From an uncultured Flavonifractor sp. (GTDB lineage: Bacteria; Bacillota; Clostridia; Oscillospirales; Oscillospiraceae), in assembly GCA_947346365.1 (NCBI GenBank), contig CANAAV010000010.1:1-64000 (forward strand): a DNA stretch of 64,000 nt, given 5' to 3'. The translations under genes and the position numbers were made by a program. Position 1 is the stretch's first letter. The number at the start of each line of letters is the position of its first letter. The notes under the pieces are model-generated. The model was not told where the DNA came from. It saw nothing but the letters and a program-made list of their open reading frames with translations, and searched no databases. Shown here in pieces: positions 1 to 8,007 of the stretch.

Positions 1-662
1 CCGGTGAAGGCGCCCTCTACATAGCCAAAGAGTTCGGATTCCAGGGTGTTGGCGTTGAAATTGGCGCAGTTGATGGCGACAAATACCTCGCCGCACCGCA
101 GGCTTGCGTTATGAATGGCCTGGGCGTAGAGCTCCTTTCCAGTGCCGCTCTCCGAGGCCAGCAGCACCGCCGCGTCCGTCCCCGCCGCCCGTTGGGCCAG
201 GGCCTTGACCGAGCGGACATTTTCCCCGACAGCGACGATAGAGCCGAAGGTGTGCCGGGCGGAATTGGCCTTGTTGACCCGGTGCAGGACCTGTTTGTTG
301 CGCTTTTCATAGTTTTCCAGCTCCGCCCGGAAATTGTGGGCGTCCCGCATGAAGGTCACCACAGAGAGACCTCCGGTTACCGCACCGTCCAGATAGACCG
401 GATACATATTGACAAAATAGATGTCGCTGTCCTTCTCCCGGCGGGGGGCGTGGAGGATGGGACGGCCGGTGGAGAGGACCTCCGGCAGACGGGCGCCGGG
501 GCGGATCTCGCGGATGGGCCGGCCTAAAATCTCCGCCTGGGTTTTTCCCAGAAATTCCAGATAGGAGCGGTTGGCGAATATAATTTTTGTCTGCGCGTCA
601 ATAAAAAGGATTCCTTCCCGCATGGCCTGGAAGGCGGCTTCAAGCTCTCTGGAGAGCGCCAT
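1..662 (-). CDS. Sigma54-interacting PAS-domain transcriptional regulator (5' part only)
   Basis: The gene runs off the left edge; only the first ~220 residues are present. Residues ~10-110 look like a PAS sensor domain (GILFIDAQTKIIFANRSYLE), followed by a helical linker and the start of an AAA+ sigma54-activator domain. The Walker A region reads LASESGTGKELYAQAIHNAS, and the last residues read VEGAFTG, the GAFTGA loop that contacts sigma54. Members activate RNA polymerase-sigma54 promoters. The first glycine of the usual GESGTGKE is serine here. ATG at 662 has a modest GCAGGTG upstream and a good promoter further back. The target genes are not in the window. Family is confident; signal unknown. 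Confidence 0.85.
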   Translation of the reverse strand, partial: MALSRELEAAFQAMREGILFIDAQTKIIFANRSYLEFLGKTQAEILGRPIREIRPGARLPEVLSTGRPILHAPRREKDSDIYFVNMYPVYLDGAVTGGLSVVTFMRDAHNFRAELENYEKRNKQVLHRVNKANSARHTFGSIVAVGENVRSVKALAQRAAGTDAAVLLASESGTGKELYAQAIHNASLRCGEVFVAINCANFNANTLESELFGYVEGAFT

Positions 663-697
663 GGCGGCACCTGCTTTCACTGGAGTTAATCGAGCGT

Positions 698-726
698 ATC
701 ATACCATTCTCCTACGGCAGTAGCAA
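698..726 (-). promoter_or_regulatory. SigA-type promoter for the sigma54-type regulator
   Basis: On the minus strand TTGCTA and TATGAT are separated by 17 bp, about 35 bp before the ATG at 662. This is pattern recognition only. Confidence 0.5.
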
Positions 727-821
727 GAGAAAGAGCCGGCATTTTCTGCATTTCGGGTGAAAATTTTGGTTTTGCGCTGCTCCCGTGGGACTGCCGCGCC
801 AATCCCAGGCAAAGAAAAAGC

Positions 822-850
822 TTGCCAAGCGCCGCCGCTTCGTGTATAAT
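822..850 (+). promoter_or_regulatory. SigA-type promoter of tRNA-Leu(CAA)
   Basis: TTGCCA and a perfect TATAAT are separated by 17 bp, ending 16 bp before the mature tRNA 5' end. It matches the promoter architecture of the other two tRNA genes in this window. Confidence 0.7.
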
Positions 851-866
851 AACCTCACTCACATCT

Positions 867-954
867 GCCGGTGTGATGGAATTGGTAGACGTGACGGACT
901 CAAAATCCGTTGGGCTAATCCCCCGTGTGGGTTCGAGTCCCACCACCGGCACCA
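867..954 (+). tRNA. tRNA-Leu(CAA)
   Basis: Class II tRNA with long variable arm. Acceptor GCCGGTG pairs with CACCGGC, the T arm carries GGTTCGAGTCC, and the anticodon stem ACGGA/TCCGT encloses loop CTCAAAA, giving anticodon CAA. The CCA end is encoded (952-954). It has its own promoter and is followed at once by a strong hairpin. Confidence 0.96.
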
Positions 955-990
955 AAGCGAAAGACACGCTTATAGCGTGTCTTTCGCTTT
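954..990 (+). terminator. Hairpin terminator after tRNA-Leu(CAA)
   Basis: AAAGCGAAAGACACGC and its perfect complement GCGTGTCTTTCGCTTT enclose a 5-nt loop. The 3' arm is T-rich. The same hairpin opens the repeat copy at 27050-27225, so it is also part of a dispersed repeat. Confidence 0.7.
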
Positions 991-1124
991 GGGTGGAGCG
1001 CCCCTTGGGGCGCTCCACCCTTGCCTGCACGCAAACCGCCCGGAGTGAATCCGGGCGGTTTCAAGGTTTTGCCGACGGCAAAACACTTGTACGCCGCACT
1101 CACAGCGCGGCCCAGAAAGGCCGG
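954..1124 (+). repeat. Dispersed intergenic repeat R1, copy 1
   Basis: About 170 bp made of successive inverted repeats: the AAAGCGAAAGACACGC hairpin, a perfect GC-rich palindrome (991-1020), then CCGCCCGG...CCGGGCGG and a segment ending GCGCGGCCCAGAAAGGCCGG. A second copy lies inverted at 27050-27225 with the same order of blocks and a diverged second hairpin. Both copies sit next to leucine tRNA genes. No reading frame is shared convincingly, so it looks like a structured non-coding repeat. Confidence 0.75.
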
Positions 1125-1319
1125 ATCAAAAGTCAGAGCGCGCTCATTTCGCTGCTCCTCCTTTCCGGCTGCGATGAGCGCTGCTGGGCTCGCAGTCGGG
1201 GCCGCCCTGCGGGCGGCATTTTTCAGGGTGCACCCTGTATCTTTTTTGTCAACAAAAGACAGGTCGCAGCGGATGCCGTATCATTCGCGGCGGTTTTTTC
1301 AAAGAATGGAGGAGTTGAG

Positions 1320-2881
1320 ACATACGCAGACGGCGCAGTATATTTAGGCCTGGCGGACGCGGCCCGTGTGACCATGCCCCTGAATATGTGCAACCGCCAT
1401 GGGCTGATTGCCAGGGCCAGCGGCACTGGAAAGACGGTCACAATGAAGGTGATGGCCGAATCTTTTTCCGACGCGGGCGTTCCCGTGTTCCTGTGCGATG
1501 TGAAAGGAGACGTATCCGGAATTGCGGAGCGGGGGGGGGCCCAGAGCGAGGGCATGGAGAAGCGCATCGACAAGTTCGGCCTGCGGGAAGAGTTTGCCTA
1601 TAAGGGCTATCCGGTCTCCTTTTGGGATATCTACCAGGAGAAGGGATACCCGGTGCGGTGCACAGTCTCCGACATGGGGCCCGATCTGCTCTCCCGGCTG
1701 CTGAACCTGTCGCCGGCTCAGCAAGGGGTGCTGGACATCATTTTCAAAATTGCCGACGACCGGGGGCTGCTCCTGCTGGACATGAAGGACCTGCGGGTGA
1801 TGCTGGGCTATGCGGGCGACCACCGGGAGGAACTCGCCGCCGCATACGGCAACATTTTATCCCAATCCTTAGGGGGTATCCTCCGCTCTCTGCTCCTTTT
1901 GGAGCGGGAGGGGGGCGACCTGTTTTTGGAGAGCCCGCGCTGGATATCCGGGATTGGTTCCGCGCCGGCCCCGACGGGCGGGGGATAGTGAACGTGCTGG
2001 ACTGCGTGAAGCTGGTCCAAAACCCCACGCTGTATGCCGGCTTTTTGCTGTGGATGCTCTCGGAGTTGTTTGAAGTGCTGCCTGAAGCGGGGGACCTGGA
2101 CAAGCCCAAGCTGGTCTTTTTCTTCGACGAGGCCCATATGCTCTTTTCCGATGCGCCCAAGGCGCTGGTACAGAAAATTGAGCAGGTGGTGAAGCTGATC
2201 CGATCCAAGGGGGTGGGCGTGTACTTTGTCACCCAGTCCCCCAGCGATATCCCGGACAGCGTGCTGGCGCAGCTGTCCAACCGGGTGCAGCACGCTGTGC
2301 GGGCCTACACCCCCGCTGGGCAGAAAGCGGTAAAGGCTGCCGCCCAGACCTTCCGGGAGAATCCTGCCTTTAAGGCCGCCGGCGTTATTATGGAGCTGGG
2401 CGTGGGGGAGGCCCTGGTATCCGTGCTGGACGGGGAGGGCGTGCCCGGTATTGTGCAGAGGACCGCCATTGTGTGCCCTCAGAGCTTGATGGGACCGGCC
2501 TCCCAGCCGGTCCGTCAGGCCGCGCTGGCCGGCGACGGCATGGGCAAATATGACAAAAGCGTGGACAGCGAGTCCGCTTATGAGTTGCTGGAAAAGGAGC
2601 AGGAGGAAAAAGAGAAGCAGGCCGCGCTGGAAGCAGAGCGGGCCGCGTTTGAAAAGGAGAAGGCCGCGTTCGAGGCCCAAAAGGCCAAAGAGGAGGCCGC
2701 CGCCCAAAAGAAGGCGGAAAAAGAGGCTGAAGCGCAGCGCCGGAAACTGGAAAAAGCGCTGGAACGGGAGGAGGCCCAGCGCCAGCGGGCGGCCGAGCGC
2801 CGGAAAACCCGGCTTATTAATACAGGTGCTCAAGTTCTAAAACGAGGACTGATGGGCACCTTGTTTGGCGGAAAAAAGTAG
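1320..2881 (+). pseudogene. Broken DUF853/HerA-like ATPase gene
   Basis: The product would be a ~520-residue HerA/FtsK-superfamily ATPase of the DUF853 type. The first half lies in one frame (CNRHGLIARASGTGKT at ~1386-1433, then FLCDVKGDVSG). The second half lies in another from ~1928 (FGEPALDI, then [20 protein letters not shown] as Walker B), followed by a charged coiled-coil tail. The frames join if one T is restored in the T run 1923-1927, giving DLFFGEPALD. The N-terminus also lacks a start: GGAGGAG (1308-1314) is spaced correctly for codon 1320-1322, but that codon is ACA. The Walker A glycine reads Arg. Together these indicate decay; a sequencing error could explain the frameshift alone. 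Confidence 0.8.
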
Positions 2882-2890
2882 TAGAAGTTT

Positions 2891-3053
2891 TAGGCCTTGT
2901 TTGAAAATTGTTAACACGTCCGAGTGGCGGTCCTTTTTCCGCCTGGACAGCGGGTTTTTCCTTGAAATCCGTCAGGATTCCCGTCTCAAAACCCTTTGCC
3001 AGCCGAAAAAGTCCCTCGCCCTTGAGCATATTCCCTTTTTCAAACAAGGTCTA
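2891..3053. mobile_element. MITE-like element with terminal inverted repeats
   Basis: About 163 bp bounded by TAGGCCTTGTTTGAAAA (2891-2907) and its near-exact complement ending TTCAAACAAGGTCTA (to 3053), one mismatch over ~16 bp. Both ends carry TA, as with TA-targeting IS630/Tc1-like elements. There is no coding capacity. The right end supplies the TAG stop codon of the CBS gene. A diverged one-ended relative lies at 34372. Confidence 0.7.
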
Positions 3054-3479
3054 GGGCTGCTTCAGGCTGCTGGAGATATCGGACAGGGCCTTACTGGCCT
3101 CCATGTCATAGCGGCGGCTGCCGGCAAGGTCCCCTAGAGAGACCATTCCCACTACACGCCCTCCCTCCAGCACCGGCAGGCGGCGCACCTGCCGGACCGC
3201 CATAAGGCGGGCGGCCTCCCTGGCGTCGTCGTCGGGGGCGACCACGGCGCAGCTGCGGCTCATGATCTCCCGCACTGGAGTCTGGGCCGGCTCCTCCTCC
3301 GCAGCCACGCAGCGCAGCACGATGTCCCGGTCGGTAACAATACCCCGCAGGACCCCGTCCGCTTCGCATACGGGCAGAGCGCCTAAATTGTGCCGGGAAA
3401 GCAGCCGGGCTGCCAGCGCCGCCGACTCGCCGGGGGTGATGGAGACCACGCTGGAATTCATCAGATCGCGTACCTGCAT
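3051..3479 (-). CDS. CBS-domain-pair protein
   Basis: 142 residues forming two tandem CBS motifs (residues ~8-60 and ~70-125; TDRDIVLR closes the first and VVGMVSLGDLA the second). Stand-alone CBS pairs usually bind adenine nucleotides and act as regulatory modules or BON/CBS stress proteins; no effector domain is attached. ATG at 3479 follows AAGAGGCGG. The stop codon lies inside the terminal repeat of the adjacent MITE-like element, so the last codons may have been reset by the insertion. The gene points the same way as the QueG-like and MurE-like genes, 53 bp upstream. Confidence 0.85.
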   Translation of the reverse strand: MQVRDLMNSSVVSITPGESAALAARLLSRHNLGALPVCEADGVLRGIVTDRDIVLRCVAAEEEPAQTPVREIMSRSCAVVAPDDDAREAARLMAVRQVRRLPVLEGGRVVGMVSLGDLAGSRRYDMEASKALSDISSSLKQP

Positions 3480-3532
3480 AAAAACCGCCTCTTCTACCCA
3501 AATTTCCTGTAGTTTGGGCAGAAGGGGCGATT

Positions 3533-4384
3533 TTATGCATCTTCGCTGTATACTTGGGGGTTCTGAAGGGCCAGGTTGCGCCGCAGCACCGCCGGTCCCC
3601 GCCAAGCGAAGGCCCGGGTTCCCCAGCGCTCCCGGAAGGTGCGGTTGGTCAGCCCCTCCAGGTCCCCAGCTTCCAGACGGCACACTAGGTCCTCCCGGAA
3701 TTCCGGCAGCGGAGACAGGCGGCAGCCGGCATTGTGGGGGCAGGCCCGCTGGCACGAATCACAGCCCCACACGCAGGGGTGGAGGGCTAACAACTGGTCC
3801 TCCTCAGGGGCCAGCATTCCCTTTTTTTGGGTGAGATGGGACAGGCAGCGCTCCGCCGCGAAGCCGTCCCCGTTCAGGGCCCCGGTGGGGCAGGCGGCCC
3901 GGCACCTTCCGCAGTCTTCGCAGCGGGGTGCAGCGGGGCGCTTGGACAGGGGGAGCCGAGCGGTGGTGAGAATACTCCCCAAAAAGACCCAGGAGCCGTA
4001 GGGGGGCAGAATCAGCAGGCCATGCCGGCCCGCGATGCCTACGCCCGCCAGACGCGCCGCTTCCCGCTCAGGCAGGGGGGAATTGTCCGCGCCGGGGAGA
4101 AAGCGATGGGCGGGATACGCCAGACGCAATGCGGCGCAGACGGGCTCCAGCCGCCGGAGCAGGACCCGGTGGTAGTCCTCCCCCCGGGCGTAGAGGGAGA
4201 GGTTGCCGGGCCGGTCTCCGGCATAGTAGGGGAAAGCGGCAATGAGAACGGTCCGCGCGCCGGGGCAGAGGTTTTCGGCTTTTGCCTGGGCCTCTGGGGA
4301 CATATGGGGCGTCAGTGCGCCGTAGGCCACGCCCCCCCAGGCGGCGGCGCCGGCGGCGTGAAAGGCGGTGTCCAGACCGGTCAT
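3533..4384 (-). CDS. QueG-like epoxyqueuosine reductase family Fe-S protein
   Basis: 283 residues. Two 4Fe-4S clusters are visible near the C-terminus: CEDCGRCRAACPTGAL (~175-190) and CVWGCDSCQRACPHN (~223-237), the dicluster arrangement of cobalamin-dependent QueG, which reduces epoxyqueuosine to queuosine in tRNA. It is shorter than proteobacterial QueG, lacking the C-terminal HEAT-like extension, as is common in Clostridia. The ATG at 4384 overlaps the stop of the MurE-like gene (ATGA), implying translational coupling. No other queuosine gene is nearby. Family is sound; substrate unproven. Confidence 0.85.
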   Translation of the reverse strand: MTGLDTAFHAAGAAAWGGVAYGALTPHMSPEAQAKAENLCPGARTVLIAAFPYYAGDRPGNLSLYARGEDYHRVLLRRLEPVCAALRLAYPAHRFLPGADNSPLPEREAARLAGVGIAGRHGLLILPPYGSWVFLGSILTTARLPLSKRPAAPRCEDCGRCRAACPTGALNGDGFAAERCLSHLTQKKGMLAPEEDQLLALHPCVWGCDSCQRACPHNAGCRLSPLPEFREDLVCRLEAGDLEGLTNRTFRERWGTRAFAWRGPAVLRRNLALQNPQVYSEDA

Positions 4385-5901
4385 GCTCCGTCGTACCGGG
4401 CCAGAAAGCGCTGGGCCAGCTCCCCGTCGGGGGTGCAGGGCTCCGGACCGTTTTTCCGCTTCTGCTGGGTTTCGCACCCCTTTCCCGCCAGGAGGATCAC
4501 CGCGGGCAGATGGGCCTTGAGGATGGCGTGCTCCACCGCGAGCTCCCGGTTAGGGACCACGGTGTACGGCTTTGCGTGGGCGGTGAGGAACACGCCGATG
4601 TCCCGGCAGATGTCCTCTACCTCCTCCGGGCCGGGGTCGTCCTCGGTGAGAACCACCCGGTCGGCCAGGGCCCCGGCGGCGTTGCCCATGCCCTCCCGGC
4701 GGTCGATGCCCTTGCCGCCGGTGCAGCCGAAGAGCACCGTCAGCTCCCGCCCCGGATATTCCGCCCGCACGGAGCGCAGGGCGTTTTCCAGGCTCATGCC
4801 GTTGTGGGAGTAGTCCACGATCACACAGATCTGTCCGTCCCGGCTGACGTAGTGCTCCATCCGCCCGGGCACAAAGGCCTTCAGCAGGCCCTGGGCCACA
4901 AATTCCTCCGGGATGCCGTAGACCTCGGCCACAGCGGCGGCGGCCAGGGCGTTTTCTACATTAAACAGGCCGGGAGTGGAGATGGCCAGCTCCCGCTCAT
5001 ACCGGGGTGTGCGCACCTGGAAGACGATGCGCTCCCCCTGCTTGCGCACGTTCCAGGCGTAGAGGTCGGCACCGGGGTCTTGCTGGGAAAAGGCGAGCAC
5101 CCGGGGGCAGACCCCGGCGGCGGAGCGCACCCGCTGGGCGTGGTCGCTGTCCAGATTGACGCAGGCGGCCTGGGCCTGGCGGAAAATGCGCAGCTTAGAG
5201 GCCAAGTAGTCCTCCAGATCCGGATGCTCCACCGGGGAGATATGGTCCTCGCCGATGTTCAAAAAGACCGCGCAGGCCAGGTCGACGCCGATGACCCGTC
5301 CGTATTTCAGGGCCTGGCTGGAGACCTCCATAGTCAAAAAGCCCGTTTCCGCCCCGGCGGCGTTGAACAGGTGGCGCTGGAGGTCCAGCGGCTCCGGTGT
5401 GGTGAGCTTGGCGGGGCGGCGCTCAACGCCGTCGTCCGTGACAATGGTGGACAGCAGGGCGCTTTTTCTCCGGCCCTGCCCGGCTAAAAAACAGTCCAGA
5501 ATGGAACGGATATAGTAGGAGGTGGTGGTTTTCCCCTTGGTGCCGGTGACGCCGGTGATGCGCAGCCGGCCGGAGGGGTGAGCGTAGGCCAGATCGGCGA
5601 GCAGGCCCATGGCCTGCCGGATATCCGACACCTGGAGGCAGGGCAGGGGGATGGCGGAATAGGGACGCTCGCTGACATAAGCGAAAGCCCCATGCTCCAT
5701 GGCGGAGCGGAGATACTCTTCTTTAAATTTCGCGCCCTTGCAGATAAAAAGAGCGCCGGGGATGACCAGCTTGGAGTCGCAGGATACCAGGGATACGGGG
5801 CGCTTCAGCGTCCCGGCCGAAGGGGCGGGACCGGTGAAAAGCCCATGGCGGAGCAGAAGCTGGTAATAGTCGCCCAAAGGCAGGCGGGGCCGGTCTGACA
5901 T
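4381..5901 (-). CDS. murE: MurE-family UDP-N-acetylmuramyl-tripeptide ligase
   Basis: 506 residues with Mur ligase N-terminal, central ATPase and C-terminal domains. The ATP loop GVTGTKGKTTT is at ~115-125, TTPEP and the MEVSSQAL segment mark UDP-MurNAc-dipeptide binding, and GCTGGKGIDRREGMG lies in the C-terminal domain. MurE adds the third stem-peptide residue. The DNPR motif typical of meso-DAP-specific enzymes is replaced by DDPG (in LTEDDPGPEE), so the amino acid is unlikely to be assigned by the DAP rule. It may be the main MurE or a paralog. ATG at 5901 follows GGTGGTGA. Confidence 0.88.
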   Translation of the reverse strand: MSDRPRLPLGDYYQLLLRHGLFTGPAPSAGTLKRPVSLVSCDSKLVIPGALFICKGAKFKEEYLRSAMEHGAFAYVSERPYSAIPLPCLQVSDIRQAMGLLADLAYAHPSGRLRITGVTGTKGKTTTSYYIRSILDCFLAGQGRRKSALLSTIVTDDGVERRPAKLTTPEPLDLQRHLFNAAGAETGFLTMEVSSQALKYGRVIGVDLACAVFLNIGEDHISPVEHPDLEDYLASKLRIFRQAQAACVNLDSDHAQRVRSAAGVCPRVLAFSQQDPGADLYAWNVRKQGERIVFQVRTPRYERELAISTPGLFNVENALAAAAVAEVYGIPEEFVAQGLLKAFVPGRMEHYVSRDGQICVIVDYSHNGMSLENALRSVRAEYPGRELTVLFGCTGGKGIDRREGMGNAAGALADRVVLTEDDPGPEEVEDICRDIGVFLTAHAKPYTVVPNRELAVEHAILKAHLPAVILLAGKGCETQQKRKNGPEPCTPDGELAQRFLARYDGA

Positions 5902-6022
5902 TATTGTTCACCACCGTTTTCATCAATAGAAGATCCCAAGACAAAAGCACAAAACTCCTTGTAAATAGAGGGATTTTGGCGTTTTGCAGGGGATTTGAAG
6001 AGGCTGAGGGCAGGATAAGCCT

Positions 6023-6051
6023 ATTATAGCAGTTTTGCGCGCCGGCTTCAA
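6023..6051 (-). promoter_or_regulatory. SigA-type promoter upstream of murE-like gene
   Basis: TTGAAG, 17 bp, TATAAT on the minus strand. It leaves a leader of ~115 nt before the ATG at 5901, in which I see no recognisable riboswitch. Confidence 0.6.
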
Positions 6052-6083
6052 GAGGGCGGGACAGCCCAGAGGAAAGACTGCAA

Positions 6084-6125
6084 AAATGCCCGGGGGCGTG
6101 TCAGCGGTCCTTCCCCCGAGCATTT
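6084..6125 (-). terminator. Intrinsic terminator after the ABC transporter operon
   Basis: Minus-strand hairpin AAATGCTCGGGGG...CCCCCGGGCATTT followed by a T run, 27 bp past the ATPase stop. Confidence 0.7.
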
Positions 6126-6151
6126 GGTTGTGAGAGCGCCGCAGGCCGCGC

Positions 6152-6946
6152 TTATGAGAGCAGCAGCTTGTCGTCGGCCTCGTCGCTGCCGGAGGCCTGA
6201 CCGAATTTTGCCAGCAAATCCTCCACCGTCAGCTTTTTCTTTTCCTCACCGGAGATGTCAATGACAATCCGCCCGTCGTACATCATGATAAGCCGGTTGC
6301 CGTGGGCGATAGCGTCGCGCATGTTATGGGTAATCATCAAAGTGGTCAGACGGTCCCGCTGGACAATGCGCTCGGTTGTGCTGAGCACTTTGGCCGCCGT
6401 CTTGGGGTCCAGCGCGGCGGTGTGCTCGTCCAGCAGCAGGAGCTTGGGCTTTTTCAGGGTGGCCATCAGTAGCGTCAGCGCCTGCCGCTGCCCGCCAGAG
6501 AGCAGGCCGACTTTAGAGGTCAAACGCTCCTCCAGCCCCAGGTCCAGCAGCTTGAGCAGCTCCCGGTATTCCTCCCGCTCTCCCTTGGTGATACCCACCC
6601 GGAGGGTACGGCTCTGTCCGCGGCGGGCTGCCAGCGCCAGGTTTTCTTCAATCTGCATGGTGGCGGCGGTGCCCATCATGGGGTCCTGAAACACCCGGCC
6701 AATAAATTTTGCCCGCTTATGCTCCGGCAGGCGGGTCACGTCCTGCCCGCCGATGGTGATGCTCCCGCTGTCGGCGGAGAACACGCCTGCGACCAGATTG
6801 AGCAGAGTGGATTTGCCCGCTCCGTTGCCGCCGATGACGGTGGCGAAATCTCCGTCCTTCAGGGTGAGGCTGACGCCGTTCAGAGCCCGCTTTTCGTTGA
6901 CCGTGCCGGCGTTGAACGTTTTATAGGCTTCCCGCACCTCAAGCAT
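6152..6946 (-). CDS. ABC transporter ATP-binding protein (TrpZ-like partner)
   Basis: 264 residues. Walker A GGNGAGKST (~39-47), signature LSGGQRQAL (~148-156), Walker B LLLLDEHTAALDPK (~170-183), and the switch histidine in MITHNMRDA. It powers the permease encoded immediately upstream. Two ATGs are possible (6952 and 6946). GAGGAGG is only 2 nt from the first but 8 nt from the second, so 6946 is chosen. The start overlaps the permease stop by 8 nt, implying coupling. It belongs to the three-gene ABC_sub_bind/TrpXYZ-type system. Confidence 0.9.
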   Translation of the reverse strand: MLEVREAYKTFNAGTVNEKRALNGVSLTLKDGDFATVIGGNGAGKSTLLNLVAGVFSADSGSITIGGQDVTRLPEHKRAKFIGRVFQDPMMGTAATMQIEENLALAARRGQSRTLRVGITKGEREEYRELLKLLDLGLEERLTSKVGLLSGGQRQALTLLMATLKKPKLLLLDEHTAALDPKTAAKVLSTTERIVQRDRLTTLMITHNMRDAIAHGNRLIMMYDGRIVIDISGEEKKKLTVEDLLAKFGQASGSDEADDKLLLS

Positions 6947-7886
6947 TGACATGTCCTCCTCTCTTGGCGCTTTTAGAGAAGTAGCGCCCTTTCCAGTAGG
7001 GTACCGACAGGAAGAGGGCCACCACCAGGGCGGTGAGGAGCTTTAAATCGGTGGATTCCAGCCCCAGGCGCAGCACCAGAGTGATGACTACATAATAGAT
7101 AATGGAGCCGATGACCGCCGCCAGCAGCTTCAGCGCGAAATTGCGGAAAACTTTGCCCAGCAACACCTCGCCAATAATGACCGCCGCCAGGCCGATGACG
7201 ATGGCACCCCGGCCCATGTCGATGGTTGCGCTGCCCTGGTACTGGGCCAGCAGGCCGCCGGACAGGGCTACCAGACCGTTGGACACCACCAGCCCCAGCA
7301 CCTTGCTCCAGTCGGTATTGATGCCCTGGGCGCGGGCCATATTGGGGTTGGAGCCGGTGGCCCGCAGGGCGCTGCCTTGCTCGGTGCCGAAAAACCAGTA
7401 CAAAACGCCGATGACCAAAATGACCAGAAGGCCCAGCAGCAGCAGGGGGTTGTGAAGCCCCAGCTCCCGGATATGCCGGGCGGAGACCAGCAGGCTGTGC
7501 CGGTCTACGCTGACCGCCAGCGTAGCCTTGGTAGTGGCGGCGTCCCCCACTGCCATGATGCGCAGATTGATGGAATACAATGCAAGCTGGGTTAAAATAC
7601 CCGACAAAATGGCCGGGATGCCGCACAGCGTATGAAACAGACCGGTGGCCAGCCCCGCCAGCATTCCGGAGAGCACCGCAAACAGCATGGCCAGCCAGGG
7701 GTTCCACCCCATGCTGACCAGCAAAGCGCATACCGCGCCGCCGGTAGCCAGAGAGCCGTCCACCGTCAGGTCCGCCACATCCAAAATCCGGTAGGTGATA
7801 TACACTCCGATTGCCATGACGCCCCAGATCAGTCCCTGGCCCAGGGCGCCGGGCAGGGAATTAAAAAATGCAAGCAGGAAATCCAT
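6939..7886 (-). CDS. ABC transporter permease (TrpY-like, branched-chain-type fold)
   Basis: 315 residues with about eight hydrophobic segments. It begins MDFLLAFFNSLPGALGQGLI and contains the conserved ADLTVDGSLATGGAV segment typical of permeases paired with PF04392 substrate-binding proteins. ATG 7886 is preceded by GGAGGAG at 7 nt. The reading frame extends upstream but without a ribosome site. Substrate cannot be read from the sequence: tryptophan, other amino acids or an unknown small molecule are all known or suggested for this class. Confidence 0.88.
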   Translation of the reverse strand: MDFLLAFFNSLPGALGQGLIWGVMAIGVYITYRILDVADLTVDGSLATGGAVCALLVSMGWNPWLAMLFAVLSGMLAGLATGLFHTLCGIPAILSGILTQLALYSINLRIMAVGDAATTKATLAVSVDRHSLLVSARHIRELGLHNPLLLLGLLVILVIGVLYWFFGTEQGSALRATGSNPNMARAQGINTDWSKVLGLVVSNGLVALSGGLLAQYQGSATIDMGRGAIVIGLAAVIIGEVLLGKVFRNFALKLLAAVIGSIIYYVVITLVLRLGLESTDLKLLTALVVALFLSVPYWKGRYFSKSAKRGGHVNA

Positions 7887-7932
7887 TGCCACTCCTCCAG
7901 TGATAAAAGTCAAAATAGGTCAATCGTGTAGC

Positions 7933-7974
7933 GGAAAACCGCGGAAAAAGGAAGTCTTTTTTCCGCGGTTTTCC
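7933..7974. terminator. Hairpin between binding-protein and permease genes
   Basis: GGAAAACCGCGGAAAAA and its complement TTTTTCCGCGGTTTTCC enclose a short loop, a perfect 17-bp stem. Its place downstream of the binding-protein gene fits a partial terminator or mRNA-stabilising stem giving more binding protein than permease. No clear U-run follows. Confidence 0.55.
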
Positions 7975-8007
7975 GGTTTTAGCGCTGTCAATGGAAGGAA
8001 TGAGGGT

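Noticed and set aside
822..1373. In-frame extension upstream of the HerA-like gene through tRNA-Leu and R1
   Set aside because: It would translate a tRNA gene and a repeat; no start signal.
1530..1540. G9 run as the cause of the HerA frameshift
   Set aside because: The protein continues in the expected family frame through this run; the break is later, in the T run at 1923-1927.
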